The notes beneath the pieces are model-generated. The model was not told the origin of the DNA and searched no databases. It worked only from the letters and a program-made list of their open reading frames with translations. Shown here one piece after another: positions 48,914-57,472 of a DNA stretch of 64,000 nt. Origin of the DNA: Georgenia sp. SYP-B2076 (GTDB lineage Bacteria; Actinomycetota; Actinomycetes; Actinomycetales; Actinomycetaceae); NCBI RefSeq assembly GCF_003991205.1, contig NZ_RXOZ01000011.1, positions 1 through 64,000 of the forward strand. Reading direction: 5' to 3'. A program made the position numbers and the translations under genes. How positions within the stretch are numbered: position 1 is the first letter of the stretch; every line of letters begins with the position of its first letter.

Positions 48914-49951
48914 ATGAAGGTCGAGTCGCACATCGTCTCGTTGTCGTGGATCCCGTCGGACTCCACCGTGGACTGGATGCGCCGGGGCTTCGACGTCGGG
49001 CTCGCGCACTACGACGAGCCGCCGGTCGAGGCGCTCCCGGGTCTCGACCGCATCCAGCAGCTGCGGGCCGACGACCGTTTCCGGTTCGCCAACGTGCTCT
49101 CCGCCTGGGCGGAGTTCGACGGCGACGTCGCCACCTCCTGGGGCTACGGCGAGGACTCCGGCGTCGTCGTCGGCTCGACGACGGTGCGGCTGGGCGCCGT
49201 CGGTGCGACCTTCGGCGGCTACCCGCTGCCGGTGCTGCGTCAGGAGCCCGCCGTCGAGCCCGGCAGCGTGCACGTCACGCAGACCGCGGGCGGGCGCACC
49301 GGGGTGCCCCTGCCGCAGCGGGTGCGCAACACCTCCGCCGTGCTGTGGGAGGCGCCGATCGTCTGGACCACGCTGGCGCTGACCCTGCACGCGGACGGCT
49401 CCACTGACGTCGCCATGCCCGGTGCCAGCGCTTTCCCGCGTCACTGGGTCTACGGCCCGGACGGCGTGGTGGCCATGAAGACGGGGCTGACGGACCAGGA
49501 GGCGTGGATGACGCACTCGTTCGCGGCCCGCACGCCGTGGGGGGAGCGGGACTCGGAGGCGGTCGTCGCCGAGGCCGAAAGGGCGGTCGAGCGCCAGCTG
49601 AGCGAGGGCGTGATGCGTGCGGGCCACAGGCCCGAGATCAGGCGGCTACCGGTCGGTGCGGTCCTCGCCCGCGAAGGCGAGCCGTGTTCGGAGATCTGCC
49701 TCGTGCTCGACGGCGTCCTCACGGTCAGCGTGGACGGGAGCGAGATCGCCGAGGTCGGGCCGGGCGCGGTCCTGGGGGAGCGGGAGGTGCTCGACGACGG
49801 CTCCCGCACCTCCACCCTCGTGGCCCTGACGCCGGTGCGGCTCGCCGTCGCGGCCGCGGATGCCATCGACGTCGAGAAGCTGCGAGCGATGGCCGAGCTG
49901 TTCGGCCGCGAGGAGCGGCGCCCGGCGACCCAGGCGGCCGCGCCGGAGTGA
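48914..49951 (+). CDS. Two-domain protein with C-terminal cyclic-nucleotide-binding domain
   Basis: The 345-residue protein has an N-terminal ~225-residue domain I cannot name (VESHIVSLSWIPSD, FRFANVLSAWAEFDGD, GSTTVRLG, TFGGYPLPVLR, TSAVLWEAPIVWTTLALT, FPRHWVYGPDG). A cyclic-nucleotide-binding beta-roll follows (RLPVGAVLAREGEPCSEICLVLDGVLTVSVDGSEIAEVGPGAVLGEREVLDDGSRTSTLVAL, shown as continuous strands) with a phosphate-binding-cassette-like GEREVLDDGSRTST. No helix-turn-helix or membrane segment is present, so it is not a CRP-type regulator. cAMP control of the N-terminal domain is inferred. Confidence 0.75.
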   Translation: MKVESHIVSLSWIPSDSTVDWMRRGFDVGLAHYDEPPVEALPGLDRIQQLRADDRFRFANVLSAWAEFDGDVATSWGYGEDSGVVVGSTTVRLGAVGATFGGYPLPVLRQEPAVEPGSVHVTQTAGGRTGVPLPQRVRNTSAVLWEAPIVWTTLALTLHADGSTDVAMPGASAFPRHWVYGPDGVVAMKTGLTDQEAWMTHSFAARTPWGERDSEAVVAEAERAVERQLSEGVMRAGHRPEIRRLPVGAVLAREGEPCSEICLVLDGVLTVSVDGSEIAEVGPGAVLGEREVLDDGSRTSTLVALTPVRLAVAAADAIDVEKLRAMAELFGREERRPATQAAAPE

Positions 49952-50006
49952 CCCGCGCCGACGGGCCCGGCGGGCGGTGTCGCCGCGGCGGCGAGCTGCC
50001 AGCCCG

Positions 50007-50741
50007 ATGACAGGGGACCGCGCGCCGGGGCGGCGTGCGGACCCGGGCACGCTCCCGCTCGGGCTCATGCTCGTCCTGACGTTCTCCACTGGCGTGGTCG
50101 ACGCCGTCGGCTATCTCGGGCTGGACAGGGTCTTCACCGGCAACATGACCGGGAACGTCGTCATCCTCGGGATGGCGCTCACCGGCGCGGACGACCTTCC
50201 CGTGCGCGGACCCCTCGTGGCGCTCGCGGCGTTCATGGTCGGCGCCGTCATCGCGGGCCGCGTGCTGCGGGGCGTGCCGAGCGGCTGGACCCACCGCACG
50301 ACGGCGCTCCTGGCTGCCGTGGGCATGCTCATCCTCGCGGTCACGGTGCCGACCCTCGCCCTGGAGGACATGGGAGAGGTCTTCCCCGTCGTCGTCACCG
50401 CGGCGCTGGGCCTGGCCATGGGGATGCAGGCGGCCACCGCGCGCCACCTGTCCGTCAAGGACGTCACCACCGTCGTCGTCACCTCCACGATCGCCGGGCT
50501 GGCGGCGGACTCCATGCTGGGTGGCGGGACGAACCAACCCTGGCGCCGCCGCGCGGGCGCCGTCGTCCTCATCGGCGCAGGTGCGGCGACCGGGGCGCTC
50601 GCGCTGCGGGTCCACCTGGGGCTGGGCATGCTGCTCGCCGTGGTCCTCAGCCTCGGTGTGGCGGCGGTCGGGGGGCTCGCGCGGCCACGGTCGGGGGCCG
50701 CAGGCGACGAGGCGCAAGCGGGCGCCGGCACGGGCGCGTAG
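50007..50741 (+). CDS. YoaK/DUF1275 membrane protein
   Basis: The 244-residue protein has six predicted transmembrane helices, with LTFSTGVVDAVGYLGLDRVFTGNMTGNVVILG and GLAMGMQAATARHL as the family hallmarks, read across helices 1-2 and 4. DUF1275 (YoaK) members are widespread and uncharacterised, though some are annotated as possible transporters. ATG 50007 was chosen. The previous gene ends 55 bp before, in the same direction. Confidence 0.85.
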   Translation: MTGDRAPGRRADPGTLPLGLMLVLTFSTGVVDAVGYLGLDRVFTGNMTGNVVILGMALTGADDLPVRGPLVALAAFMVGAVIAGRVLRGVPSGWTHRTTALLAAVGMLILAVTVPTLALEDMGEVFPVVVTAALGLAMGMQAATARHLSVKDVTTVVVTSTIAGLAADSMLGGGTNQPWRRRAGAVVLIGAGAATGALALRVHLGLGMLLAVVLSLGVAAVGGLARPRSGAAGDEAQAGAGTGA

Positions 50742-50884
50742 CGGCCAGTTTGGTGCAGCGTGGCCGCTCCGGGTGCCGCCTCGCCACCTCGCTGCCCGAT
50801 CACGTCGCCGTTCCCACGTGGTGGCCGGGGACATGCGCGATGCTTGGCCCAGCCGGCCGCCACGCCCGGGAGGAGGGTGAGGAC

Positions 50885-51337
50885 ATGCGTCTCGTGCACC
50901 GTCCGGAGACGGACGTCATGGGGCTGCAGGTCGTCGCGGGCTTCGACCGCCTGCACGTCGTGGTGCCCGAGCTTTGGGACGCGATGTTCGCCCGGCGCGA
51001 CGAGCTGCCGGCGCCCCCGGACGGCCGTTACGCGGAGGCGAGCGTGCAGCTCGGTGGCGGACGCTACCGGGAGACCGTGGGGGTCGCCCTCGTCCATCCG
51101 CCGAAGACCAGGTCCGTGGCGGTGCCGAGGGGCATGTCAGTGGCCCGGCTCGCCACCGGGCTCTTCGTCACCCACCGCCACGAGGGCGACGTCGGGGACA
51201 TCGCGAGCGGCTTCCAGGCGATCTACGACTGGGCGGAGGGGCAGGATCTCGAGCTGGGCACGCTTAAGCTGGACATCGGTTACACCACCGACTGCACCGC
51301 CCAGGCGCACGACCTCTTCATCAACGTCCTCGGCTAA
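50885..51337 (+). CDS. GyrI-like effector-binding-domain protein
   Basis: The 150-residue protein has the pattern of stand-alone AraC effector-binding/GyrI-like domains: RPETDVMGLQVVAGFD at the start, VVPELWDAMFARRDEL, RYRETVGVALV, VPRGMSVARLATGLFVTHRHEGDVGDIASGFQAIYDW, split over strand-helix-strand, and a final LDIGYTTDCTAQAHDLFINVLG. Such domains bind small hydrophobic molecules. GAGGAGG precedes ATG 50885. Function is unknown, and the family fit is moderate. Confidence 0.62.
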   Translation: MRLVHRPETDVMGLQVVAGFDRLHVVVPELWDAMFARRDELPAPPDGRYAEASVQLGGGRYRETVGVALVHPPKTRSVAVPRGMSVARLATGLFVTHRHEGDVGDIASGFQAIYDWAEGQDLELGTLKLDIGYTTDCTAQAHDLFINVLG

Positions 51338-51346
51338 CTCACCGCC

Positions 51347-51434
51347 GTCCGGCCGACCGACGTCGGCTGTCCAGCCGATCGACGCCCCGCGTCCGGCCGA
51401 TCGACGTCGCGCGTCTCGCCGATCGACGCCCCGA
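51347..51434. repeat. 4 x 22-bp tandem repeat downstream of a gene
   Basis: Four contiguous 22-bp units related to GTCCGGCCGATCGACGTCGC start at 51347, 51369, 51391 and 51413. Each contains CCGA(T/C)CGACG, so the array is a ladder of GATCGAC-type sites. It begins 10 bp after the stop codon of the preceding gene and ends before the next promoter region. It is non-coding. Confidence 0.85.
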
Positions 51435-51531
51435 TGCGGGCGCCGGTGCGAGGGCTGCGCATTGGCTCGCCGAGTGGTACACCGGAACCGTGCGCGGCCC
51501 GCCGCCCGCGCCGCACCGGAAGGTGAAGGAC

Positions 51532-52296
51532 ATGTTTCTCGCGCGCAGCACCACCCGCCGGCCCGTCGCCCGAGTCCTCGCCACCGCTCTCGCCGTGTTC
51601 GCCCTCGCAGCGTGCGGCGGGTCGTCGCCCTCGCCGTCGCCGAGCACGGTGACCGACGGAGGGACCACCGGCGGCCCGACGCCGACGCCGTCGGCCCAGG
51701 GCTGCGCACCCGGCGGCGGCGCGGTGCCGGCCGGCGCGAGCTCGGCGCCCACGGTCGACCTCGATGGTGACGGGGCCGCCGACACGCTGTGGCTCTCCGC
51801 CGGGCTGCCGCGGACCCTCGGTGTCTCGACCGCCTCCGGCGCCGTGTTCTCGACGGAGTTCTCCAGCGGCGCGCCGCAGGCGGCCACGGCGCTGGCGCAA
51901 CGGCTCGCCGACGGCACGGTCATCATCCTGCTCAACACCGGGCGCGCGGTCCCGCTCTACGCGGTGATCGACTGCGCGATCGTCCCCACCAAGAACGCCC
52001 AGGGCCAGCAGTACACCTTCGACCTCGGCTTCACGGGTTTCGGGACCGGCGTGGGGTGTGCCGACGTCGGATCGGGGCGCCAGCTCGTCGGGCTCAACGC
52101 CGTCACCCACGACAACGGCGCCACCTACGACGTCACTCGCACCCCGATCGACCTCGGCGACCGCGGGCGGACCGCCACCAACGGCACCCCGGCCGTGGTG
52201 GGCACGGCACTTCCCGCCGACGATCCGGCGGTCAGTGCCGCGCGCGCCGTCACGTGCGACGACGCGCCGCCACCGGTGACCGAGCCCGCCGGGTGA
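51532..52296 (+). CDS. Exported lipoprotein, function unknown
   Basis: The 254-residue product has a signal peptide with lipobox ALAAC followed by a Ser/Pro/Thr/Gly linker. A ~190-residue extracytoplasmic region begins TVDLDGDGAADTLWLSAG, a DxDxDG calcium-binding-like loop as in FG-GAP and dockerin repeats. Four further cysteines (in QGCAPG, DCAIV, GCADVG, VTCDD) may form disulfides. It resembles small actinobacterial lipoproteins of unknown role. A GGAAGGTGAAGGAC segment precedes ATG 51532. Confidence 0.75.
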   Translation: MFLARSTTRRPVARVLATALAVFALAACGGSSPSPSPSTVTDGGTTGGPTPTPSAQGCAPGGGAVPAGASSAPTVDLDGDGAADTLWLSAGLPRTLGVSTASGAVFSTEFSSGAPQAATALAQRLADGTVIILLNTGRAVPLYAVIDCAIVPTKNAQGQQYTFDLGFTGFGTGVGCADVGSGRQLVGLNAVTHDNGATYDVTRTPIDLGDRGRTATNGTPAVVGTALPADDPAVSAARAVTCDDAPPPVTEPAG

Positions 52297-52298
52297 GG

Positions 52299-52371
52299 CA
52301 GGGGAGACCCGCGGCGCGGGCGGGGGAGACCGGCGGCGCGGGGGAGACCGGTGCGCGGCGGGGGAGAATGG
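52299..52371. repeat. Degenerate ~20-bp repeats of GGGGAGACCGGCGGCGCG
   Basis: About four imperfect units containing GGGGAGA(C/A) with GCGGCGCG spacers follow directly after the lipoprotein stop codon (TGA 52294-52296), ending at GGGGGAGAATGG. Unit length drifts between 18 and 22 bp. It is non-coding; the last copy may double as the ribosome-binding region of a short leader. Confidence 0.6.
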
Positions 52372-52404
52372 CGTATGCGGTTCCTCAGGACAGGGCAACG
52401 ATAG

Positions 52405-53049
52405 ATGGTGACGGTCGCGGGTCTGGTGCTGGCGGCGGGCGGCGGACGCCGGATGGGCGGTCCCAAGGCGCTCGTGCGCGGCGACGACGGCACGGCGTGG
52501 CTCGCGCGTGCCACCACCCTGCTCGCCTCATCCGGCTGCGGCCCCGTGCTCGCCGCCCTGGGCGCGGAGGCTGAAGCCGCGGCCCGGCTGCTCCCGGAGG
52601 GGGACGGCGTCGTGGTCGTCCCGGTGCCCCGCTGGCGCGACGGGATGGGTGAGTCTCTGCGGCGCGGTCTCGAGGCCCTGGCGCGCGTCGCGCCGGACGC
52701 CTCGGCGGTGCTCGTGACCCTCGTGGACCTGCCGGACCTGCGCCCGGAGGCGGTGGCCCGGGTGCTGGGCAGCGCCCACGACGATCCCGACGACGGCGCC
52801 CTGCGGCAGGCGGCCTACGGGGGCAGGCCAGGCCATCCGGTGCTCATCGGGCGGCGGCACTGGGCGCCGCTGGCCGCACAGCTGAGCGGCGACGCCGGAG
52901 CCCGCGCGTACCTGCGCGCGCACGGTGCCGCCGTCGTGGACTGCACGGACATCGGCGGGGGCGACGACATCGACACGCCCGCGGCGCGCGGCGGAGCCGG
53001 CGGGGCCGTGGTCGATGCCGAACCATCGGGCCTCGGCGGCGAGGGCTGA
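52405..53049 (+). CDS. MobA/MocA-like nucleotidyltransferase
   Basis: The 214-residue Rossmann-like protein has the NTP-transferase signature LAAGGGRRMGGPKAL near residue 8, VPRWRDGMGESLRRGLEAL, LVTLVDLPDL and GRPGHPVLIGRRHW. The pattern fits the MocA/CoxC-like group that makes molybdopterin cytosine or guanine dinucleotide, or other sugar/cofactor nucleotidyl transfers. No xanthine-dehydrogenase-type genes are adjacent. The sulfite-oxidase-fold enzyme at 27 kb would normally not need a dinucleotide cofactor. The final ~25 residues are Gly/Ala-rich. Confidence 0.78.
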   Translation: MVTVAGLVLAAGGGRRMGGPKALVRGDDGTAWLARATTLLASSGCGPVLAALGAEAEAAARLLPEGDGVVVVPVPRWRDGMGESLRRGLEALARVAPDASAVLVTLVDLPDLRPEAVARVLGSAHDDPDDGALRQAAYGGRPGHPVLIGRRHWAPLAAQLSGDAGARAYLRAHGAAVVDCTDIGGGDDIDTPAARGGAGGAVVDAEPSGLGGEG

Positions 53050-53207
53050 CTCCTGTCCCTCGGTGGGACGCCTCCAGCGCCCCGAACCGGTGAGCTCGCC
53101 GTGCCGGATCGTGTGCATCTCGGAACATCCGGACGTTGCCCTCCGTTGGTCATGACGTGACACGAAACAGAGACTCTGCTCCTCCTGATCACCGAGCGCT
53201 CGTGCGG

Positions 53208-53756
53208 ATGTCCCCGGAGGGGGAGCAGCGCCGCGCCCGTACCGCGGTCCAGCACTCGGAGCCCGGCCCGCGCCTGGTCGAGACGCTCGAGCTCGTGGAG
53301 GCGTTCTCCGCCGTCGCCCGGTCCAGGGGTGACGTCTTCCGCACCATCGAGCGCCTGACCGACCTGCGCTACGGCGAGCTGGAGGCCCTGACGGCGGTGT
53401 CCGCGGGCGCGGATCACCACCGCGAGGTGGCACGCCGCACCGGTCAGGTGGACGCGGCCGCCGCGGCCACCGTGGAGGGGCTCGTGCGGCGTGGCATGCT
53501 CGCCCCGCACCACCACCCGGAGGCTCCGGACGAGTATTCGGAACCGACCCTGGTGCATCTCACCCCTGCGGGCGCCGTGGCCCTGCAGCAGGCAGAGGCT
53601 CTGCAGGTCAGGCTGCTCGACAGCGCCCTGAGCACCCTGGGCGACGAGGAGACGGAACGCCTGCGCGAGGCCGTGCACCACGTGGGCGACAGGCTGGAGC
53701 GTGCCGACGGCCCGCGCCACCCCGCCCTGCTCTCGAGCGTCGCCGACGCGTCCTAA
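53208..53756 (+). CDS. MarR-like winged-helix regulator
   Basis: The 182-residue protein has a helical N-terminus (LVETLELVEAFSAVARSRGDVFRTIE), a winged-helix region (RYGELEALTAVSAGADHHREVARRTGQVDAAAAATVEGLVRRGMLAPHHH, read as helix-helix-wing) with LVHLTPAGAVAL before the last dimer helices. The fit is to divergent MarR-like proteins; the recognition helix is atypically Ala-rich. ATG 53208 was chosen; an upstream ATG at 53136 would add 24 residues. Its stop codon overlaps by 4 nt the stop of the convergent sigma-factor gene. Confidence 0.6.
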   Translation: MSPEGEQRRARTAVQHSEPGPRLVETLELVEAFSAVARSRGDVFRTIERLTDLRYGELEALTAVSAGADHHREVARRTGQVDAAAAATVEGLVRRGMLAPHHHPEAPDEYSEPTLVHLTPAGAVALQQAEALQVRLLDSALSTLGDEETERLREAVHHVGDRLERADGPRHPALLSSVADAS

Positions 53757-55051
53757 GGACCGGACCCGGCTGCTTTCGCCTCGCTGCCCGCCGCGCGCTG
53801 GAGGAGGAGGGCGCGCTCACGCTGGTTCTGTGTCAGCGCGGCCGCGCGCAGGAACTCCGCATGCGCCTCCCCGTGTCGGCCCAGCCTGGCGAGGAGGTCT
53901 CCGCGCACGCTGGGCAGGAGGTGGTAGCCCGCCAGGGCAGGCTCGGACGTGAGCTCGTCGACCAGCGCCAGCCCGACCGCCGGTCCGGAGGCCATCGCCA
54001 GGGCCACCGCCCTGTTGAGCTCGACCACCGGGGAGGGCACCAGCCTCGCGAGCGTCCCGTAGAGCCCGGCGATGCGGGCCCAGTCGGTCTTCTCGGCCGT
54101 GCGGGCCCGCGCGTGGCACGCGGCGATGGCGGCCTGGAGGACGTACGGGCCCGGCGCACCCCCCAGGCGTTCGGCCCGTTCGAGGGCCGCGAGACCGCGG
54201 TTGATGAGAAGGCGGTCCCAGCGCGAACGATCCTGGTCGAGCAGGAGGACGGGCTCGCCCGCGGGTCCCGTCCTGGCCCGGATGCGCGAGGCCTGGATCT
54301 CCATGAGCGCCACGAGGCCCTGGACCTCCGGCTCGGTCGGTGCGAGCTGGGCGAGAACACGCCCCAGGCGCAACGCCTCGCCGCACAGCTCCGGCCGCGT
54401 CCAGCTCTCGCCCTCGGTGGCCGCGTACCCCTCGTTGAAGATCAGGTAGACGACCTCGAGCACGGAGGCGAGCCGCTCGGCGAGCTCGCCGGGGGCCGGG
54501 AGCTCGAAGGGCACCTCGGCCTCGGCGAGGGCGCGTTTGGCCCGGACGATCCGTTGTGCCACCGTCGACTCCGGCACGAGGTAGGCGCGGGCGATCTCCT
54601 TGGTGGTGAGCCCGCCGAGGAGGCGCAGCGTCAGCGCCACGCGCGCAGGGGTCGTGAGCACCGGGTGGCAGGCGATGAACATCAGCCTCAGCAGGTCGTC
54701 ACCGACGTGGTCGTCGAGGGCCGCGACCGGGTCGGGGGCCGCGGCCTGCTCCGTCTCCAGGTCGCGGGCCAGCTGGGCGTACTTGGCCCGGAGGCGCTGG
54801 TCGCGGCGGATCCGGTCGATCGCCCGGTGCTTGGCGGTGCCCATGAGCCACGCCGCCGCGTTGCGCGGGACCCCCGAGGCGGGCCACTGCTCTAGCGCGG
54901 CCACCAGGGCGTCCTGCGCGAGGTCCTCCGCCAGCGGGACGTCACGCACGATCCGGCTCAGCCCGGCGACCAGCTTCCCGGACTCGATGCGCCACACGGC
55001 CTCGACCGTGCGACGGGCCTCGGCGGCTGCGGCGGCGCCGGTCTCGGTCAC
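53753..55051 (-). CDS. ECF42-like sigma factor with long C-terminal extension
   Basis: The 432-residue protein has sigma region 2 (VRDVPLAEDLAQDALVAALEQWP, NAAAWLMGTAKHRAIDRIRR) and region 4 (LLGGLTTKEIARAYLVPESTVAQRIVRAKRAL), then a ~230-residue helical extension (YLIFNEGYAATEGE, LLDQDRSRWDRLLINRGL, VELNRAVALAMASGP, YHLLPSVRGDLLARLG) of the DUF6596/TPR type that defines ECF42-like factors. These usually pair with an adjacent YCII/DGPF protein; none is adjacent here, although a YciI-like gene lies at 48.5 kb. GTG 55051 was chosen because the more upstream candidate would be TTG. Confidence 0.9.
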   Translation of the reverse strand: MTETGAAAAAEARRTVEAVWRIESGKLVAGLSRIVRDVPLAEDLAQDALVAALEQWPASGVPRNAAAWLMGTAKHRAIDRIRRDQRLRAKYAQLARDLETEQAAAPDPVAALDDHVGDDLLRLMFIACHPVLTTPARVALTLRLLGGLTTKEIARAYLVPESTVAQRIVRAKRALAEAEVPFELPAPGELAERLASVLEVVYLIFNEGYAATEGESWTRPELCGEALRLGRVLAQLAPTEPEVQGLVALMEIQASRIRARTGPAGEPVLLLDQDRSRWDRLLINRGLAALERAERLGGAPGPYVLQAAIAACHARARTAEKTDWARIAGLYGTLARLVPSPVVELNRAVALAMASGPAVGLALVDELTSEPALAGYHLLPSVRGDLLARLGRHGEAHAEFLRAAALTQNQRERALLLQRAAGSEAKAAGSGP

Positions 55052-55148
55052 ACCCCGACCCAAGCACGTCCGCGCACCGCTGCCTAGCGTTCCGGCGTCG
55101 GGCCCCGGAAGGGGTGCGCCGTGCGGGCCCGGCCCCTAGGGTCGTCAC

Positions 55149-56549
55149 GTGAGCGCACACCATGATGTCGTCGTCCTCGGAGCCGGGCCTGGTGGCTATG
55201 TCGCCGCCATCCGTGCCGCGCAGCTGGGCCTGAACGTGGCGGTCGTGGAGGAGAAGTACTGGGGCGGGGTCTGCCTCAACGTCGGGTGCATCCCCTCCAA
55301 GGCGCTGCTGCGCAACGCCGAGCTTGCCCACCTGTTCAACCACGACGCGAAGCTGTTCGGCATCTCGGGGGAGGTGCAGTTCGACTACGCCGCAGCCTTC
55401 GAGCGCAGCCGCACGGTGGCCGACGGCCGCGTCAAGGGCGTCCACTTCCTCATGAAGAAGAATGCCATCACGGAGTACGACGGGCGGGGCTCGTTCGTCG
55501 ACGACCACACGCTGTCCGTGGCGCTGACCAGCGGCGAGACGGAGACGCTGACGTTCGACCACGCCATCATCGCCACCGGCGCGACGACGCGGATGCTGCC
55601 GGGCGTCGAGCTGAGCCAGAACATCGTGACCTACGAGGAGCAGATCCTCGACCGTGGACTGCCGAAGTCGATGGTCATCGTCGGCGCCGGGGCGATCGGC
55701 ATGGAGTTCGCCTACGTCTTCAAGAACTATGGCGTGGACGTCACCATCGTGGAGTTCCTCGACCGTGCCCTGCCGAACGAGGACGTCGACGTCTCCAAGG
55801 AGATCACGAAGCAGTACAAGAAGCTCGGCGTCCCCATCCTGACCTCGACCAAGGTCGAGACCGTCACCGACAACGGCTCAAACGTCACCGTGACCTACAC
55901 CGGCAAGGACGGCAGCCCGGGTGAGCTGACCGCTGACCGCGTCATGATCTCCATCGGGTGGTCCCCGCGCGTCGAGGGCTACGGCCTCGAGAACGCCCGC
56001 GTGAGCGTGACCGAGCGGGGCGCCATCGCCATCGACGACGTCATGCGCACCTCGGTGGAGCACATCTACGCGATCGGTGACGTCACGGCAAAGCTCCAGC
56101 TCGCGCACGTGGCCGAGGCCCAGGGGGTCGTCGCGGCCGAGACGATCGCCGGCGCGGAGACCATGGAGCTCGGCGACTACCGGATGATGCCCCGCGCGAC
56201 CTTCTGCCAGCCCCAGGTGGCGAGCTTCGGCCTCACCGAGCAGCAGGCCCGCGACGAGGGGTACGACGTCAAGGTCGCGAAGTTCCCGTTCACGGCCAAC
56301 GGCAAGGCGCAGGGTTACGGCGACCCCACGGGCTTCGTCAAGCTCGTCGCGGACGCCCGCCACGGCGAGCTGCTGGGCGGGCACCTCATCGGGCCGGACG
56401 TCTCCGAGCTCCTGCCCGAGCTCACCCTCGCGCAGAAGTGGGACCTGACCGCCGCGGAGCTGGCCCGCAACGTCCACACCCACCCGACGCTGAGCGAGGC
56501 TTTGCAGGAGGCCTTCCACGGGCTGATGGGGCACATGATCAACTTTTAG
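55149..56549 (+). CDS. lpdA: Dihydrolipoyl dehydrogenase (E3)
   Basis: The 466-residue flavoenzyme reoxidises dihydrolipoamide in 2-oxoacid dehydrogenase and glycine-cleavage complexes. Features in order: FAD site [12 protein letters not shown], redox disulfide [16 protein letters not shown] site [20 protein letters not shown], and the C-terminal [13 protein letters not shown] His-Glu pair that serves as active-site base across the dimer. Length is normal for E3. The GTG start follows GGGTCGTCAC without a strong ribosome-binding site. It is transcribed alone and ends at a clear hairpin. Confidence 0.95.
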   Translation: MSAHHDVVVLGAGPGGYVAAIRAAQLGLNVAVVEEKYWGGVCLNVGCIPSKALLRNAELAHLFNHDAKLFGISGEVQFDYAAAFERSRTVADGRVKGVHFLMKKNAITEYDGRGSFVDDHTLSVALTSGETETLTFDHAIIATGATTRMLPGVELSQNIVTYEEQILDRGLPKSMVIVGAGAIGMEFAYVFKNYGVDVTIVEFLDRALPNEDVDVSKEITKQYKKLGVPILTSTKVETVTDNGSNVTVTYTGKDGSPGELTADRVMISIGWSPRVEGYGLENARVSVTERGAIAIDDVMRTSVEHIYAIGDVTAKLQLAHVAEAQGVVAAETIAGAETMELGDYRMMPRATFCQPQVASFGLTEQQARDEGYDVKVAKFPFTANGKAQGYGDPTGFVKLVADARHGELLGGHLIGPDVSELLPELTLAQKWDLTAAELARNVHTHPTLSEALQEAFHGLMGHMINF

Positions 56550-56587
56550 TCGGTCGCCCGGCCGTAATCGGCCGTTAAGCCTGGTCA

Positions 56588-56625
56588 GAGGCCCGGATTC
56601 GCGGAATCTAGCGGATCCGGGCCTC
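56588..56625 (+). terminator. Hairpin terminator after lpdA
   Basis: GAGGCCCGGAT (56588-56598) pairs exactly with ATCCGGGCCTC (56615-56625) around a 16-nt loop, followed by TTCATGT. It lies 38 bp behind the lpdA stop. Confidence 0.75.
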
Positions 56626-56822
56626 TTCATGTCTCGGGGAGTTGTGGACACCTAGCGATGGCGGCGGCACGTACCCCTTCCTGTCCCCCCTGGCCGCGTC
56701 CTCCCAGCGTCCCCCGAGGGGAGACACGGCAACAGCACAGGTCACGGCGCGTCCCCCTTCACGACCGTCAGAAATTGGTCGATCTATGTATGGGATCTGC
56801 TTTGTGCCTCGGCGACTGTCGG

Positions 56823-57404
56823 TCAACGGCGCACCCGATAGCGCAGGTGAAGCACCCGGCTGCCCTTAATCACCACGTCAGGATCCTCCAACAGGTGCTG
56901 CGCGTGGACCGCCCCGAAGTAGCGCTTGCCGGACCCGAACACGACGGGTACGACGTCCATGCGCACCTCGTCGACCAGGCCCGCGGCAAGCACCTGGCCA
57001 CCGACGTCGCCAGCGGCGACCTCGACGATGCGGTCACCCGCAAGCTCTTGCGCCTTGGCCATGGCTGCCTCGACGCCGTCGACGAAGTGAAACGGCGCCT
57101 CGGGGTCCCAGCCCTCGGGCTGCGGCCGGTGCGTCACGACGACCACCTGGTCGATCCCGCTCGGAGGCTTCCCGTCCCAGCCGTCCGTCAGGTCGAAGAC
57201 GTGGCGGCCAACGAGTGTCGCCCCGATCTGGGCCCAGTACGGCCGGGTGTAGTCGTAGGACGTCTGCGACACCTTAACCTCGCCGCTCTCGTCCAACGGG
57301 ACGTCACCGCTGGACAGCCAGTCGAACAGCGGCCCGGGCTGGTCGTTCTCGTCCGCGACGAAGCCGTCCACCGACACCGAGCCGTACATGACCACCTTGC
57401 CCAC
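56823..57404 (-). CDS. Dihydrofolate reductase family (RibD C-terminal-like) protein
   Basis: The 193-residue protein matches the stand-alone RibD-C/DHFR-like family: VVMYGSVSVDGFVADENDQPG at the N-terminus (read in two parts), LVGRHVFDLTDGW, VVVVTHRPQPEGW and VEVAAGDVGGQVLAAGLVDEVRMDVVPVVFGSGKRYF. It is probably an NADPH-dependent reductase of unknown substrate. GTG 57404 preceded by GGAGAGAG was chosen because the sequence upstream does not match the family. It lies 68 bp downstream of, and in line with, a ruined AraC-type regulator that may once have controlled it. Confidence 0.83.
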   Translation of the reverse strand: MGKVVMYGSVSVDGFVADENDQPGPLFDWLSSGDVPLDESGEVKVSQTSYDYTRPYWAQIGATLVGRHVFDLTDGWDGKPPSGIDQVVVVTHRPQPEGWDPEAPFHFVDGVEAAMAKAQELAGDRIVEVAAGDVGGQVLAAGLVDEVRMDVVPVVFGSGKRYFGAVHAQHLLEDPDVVIKGSRVLHLRYRVRR

Positions 57405-57472
57405 GGGGCTCTCTCCTCTGCTTTGAGGTGCCCTCAGTTTAGGGTGTCGTGAGCTGTCGATCTCGTAAGAAA

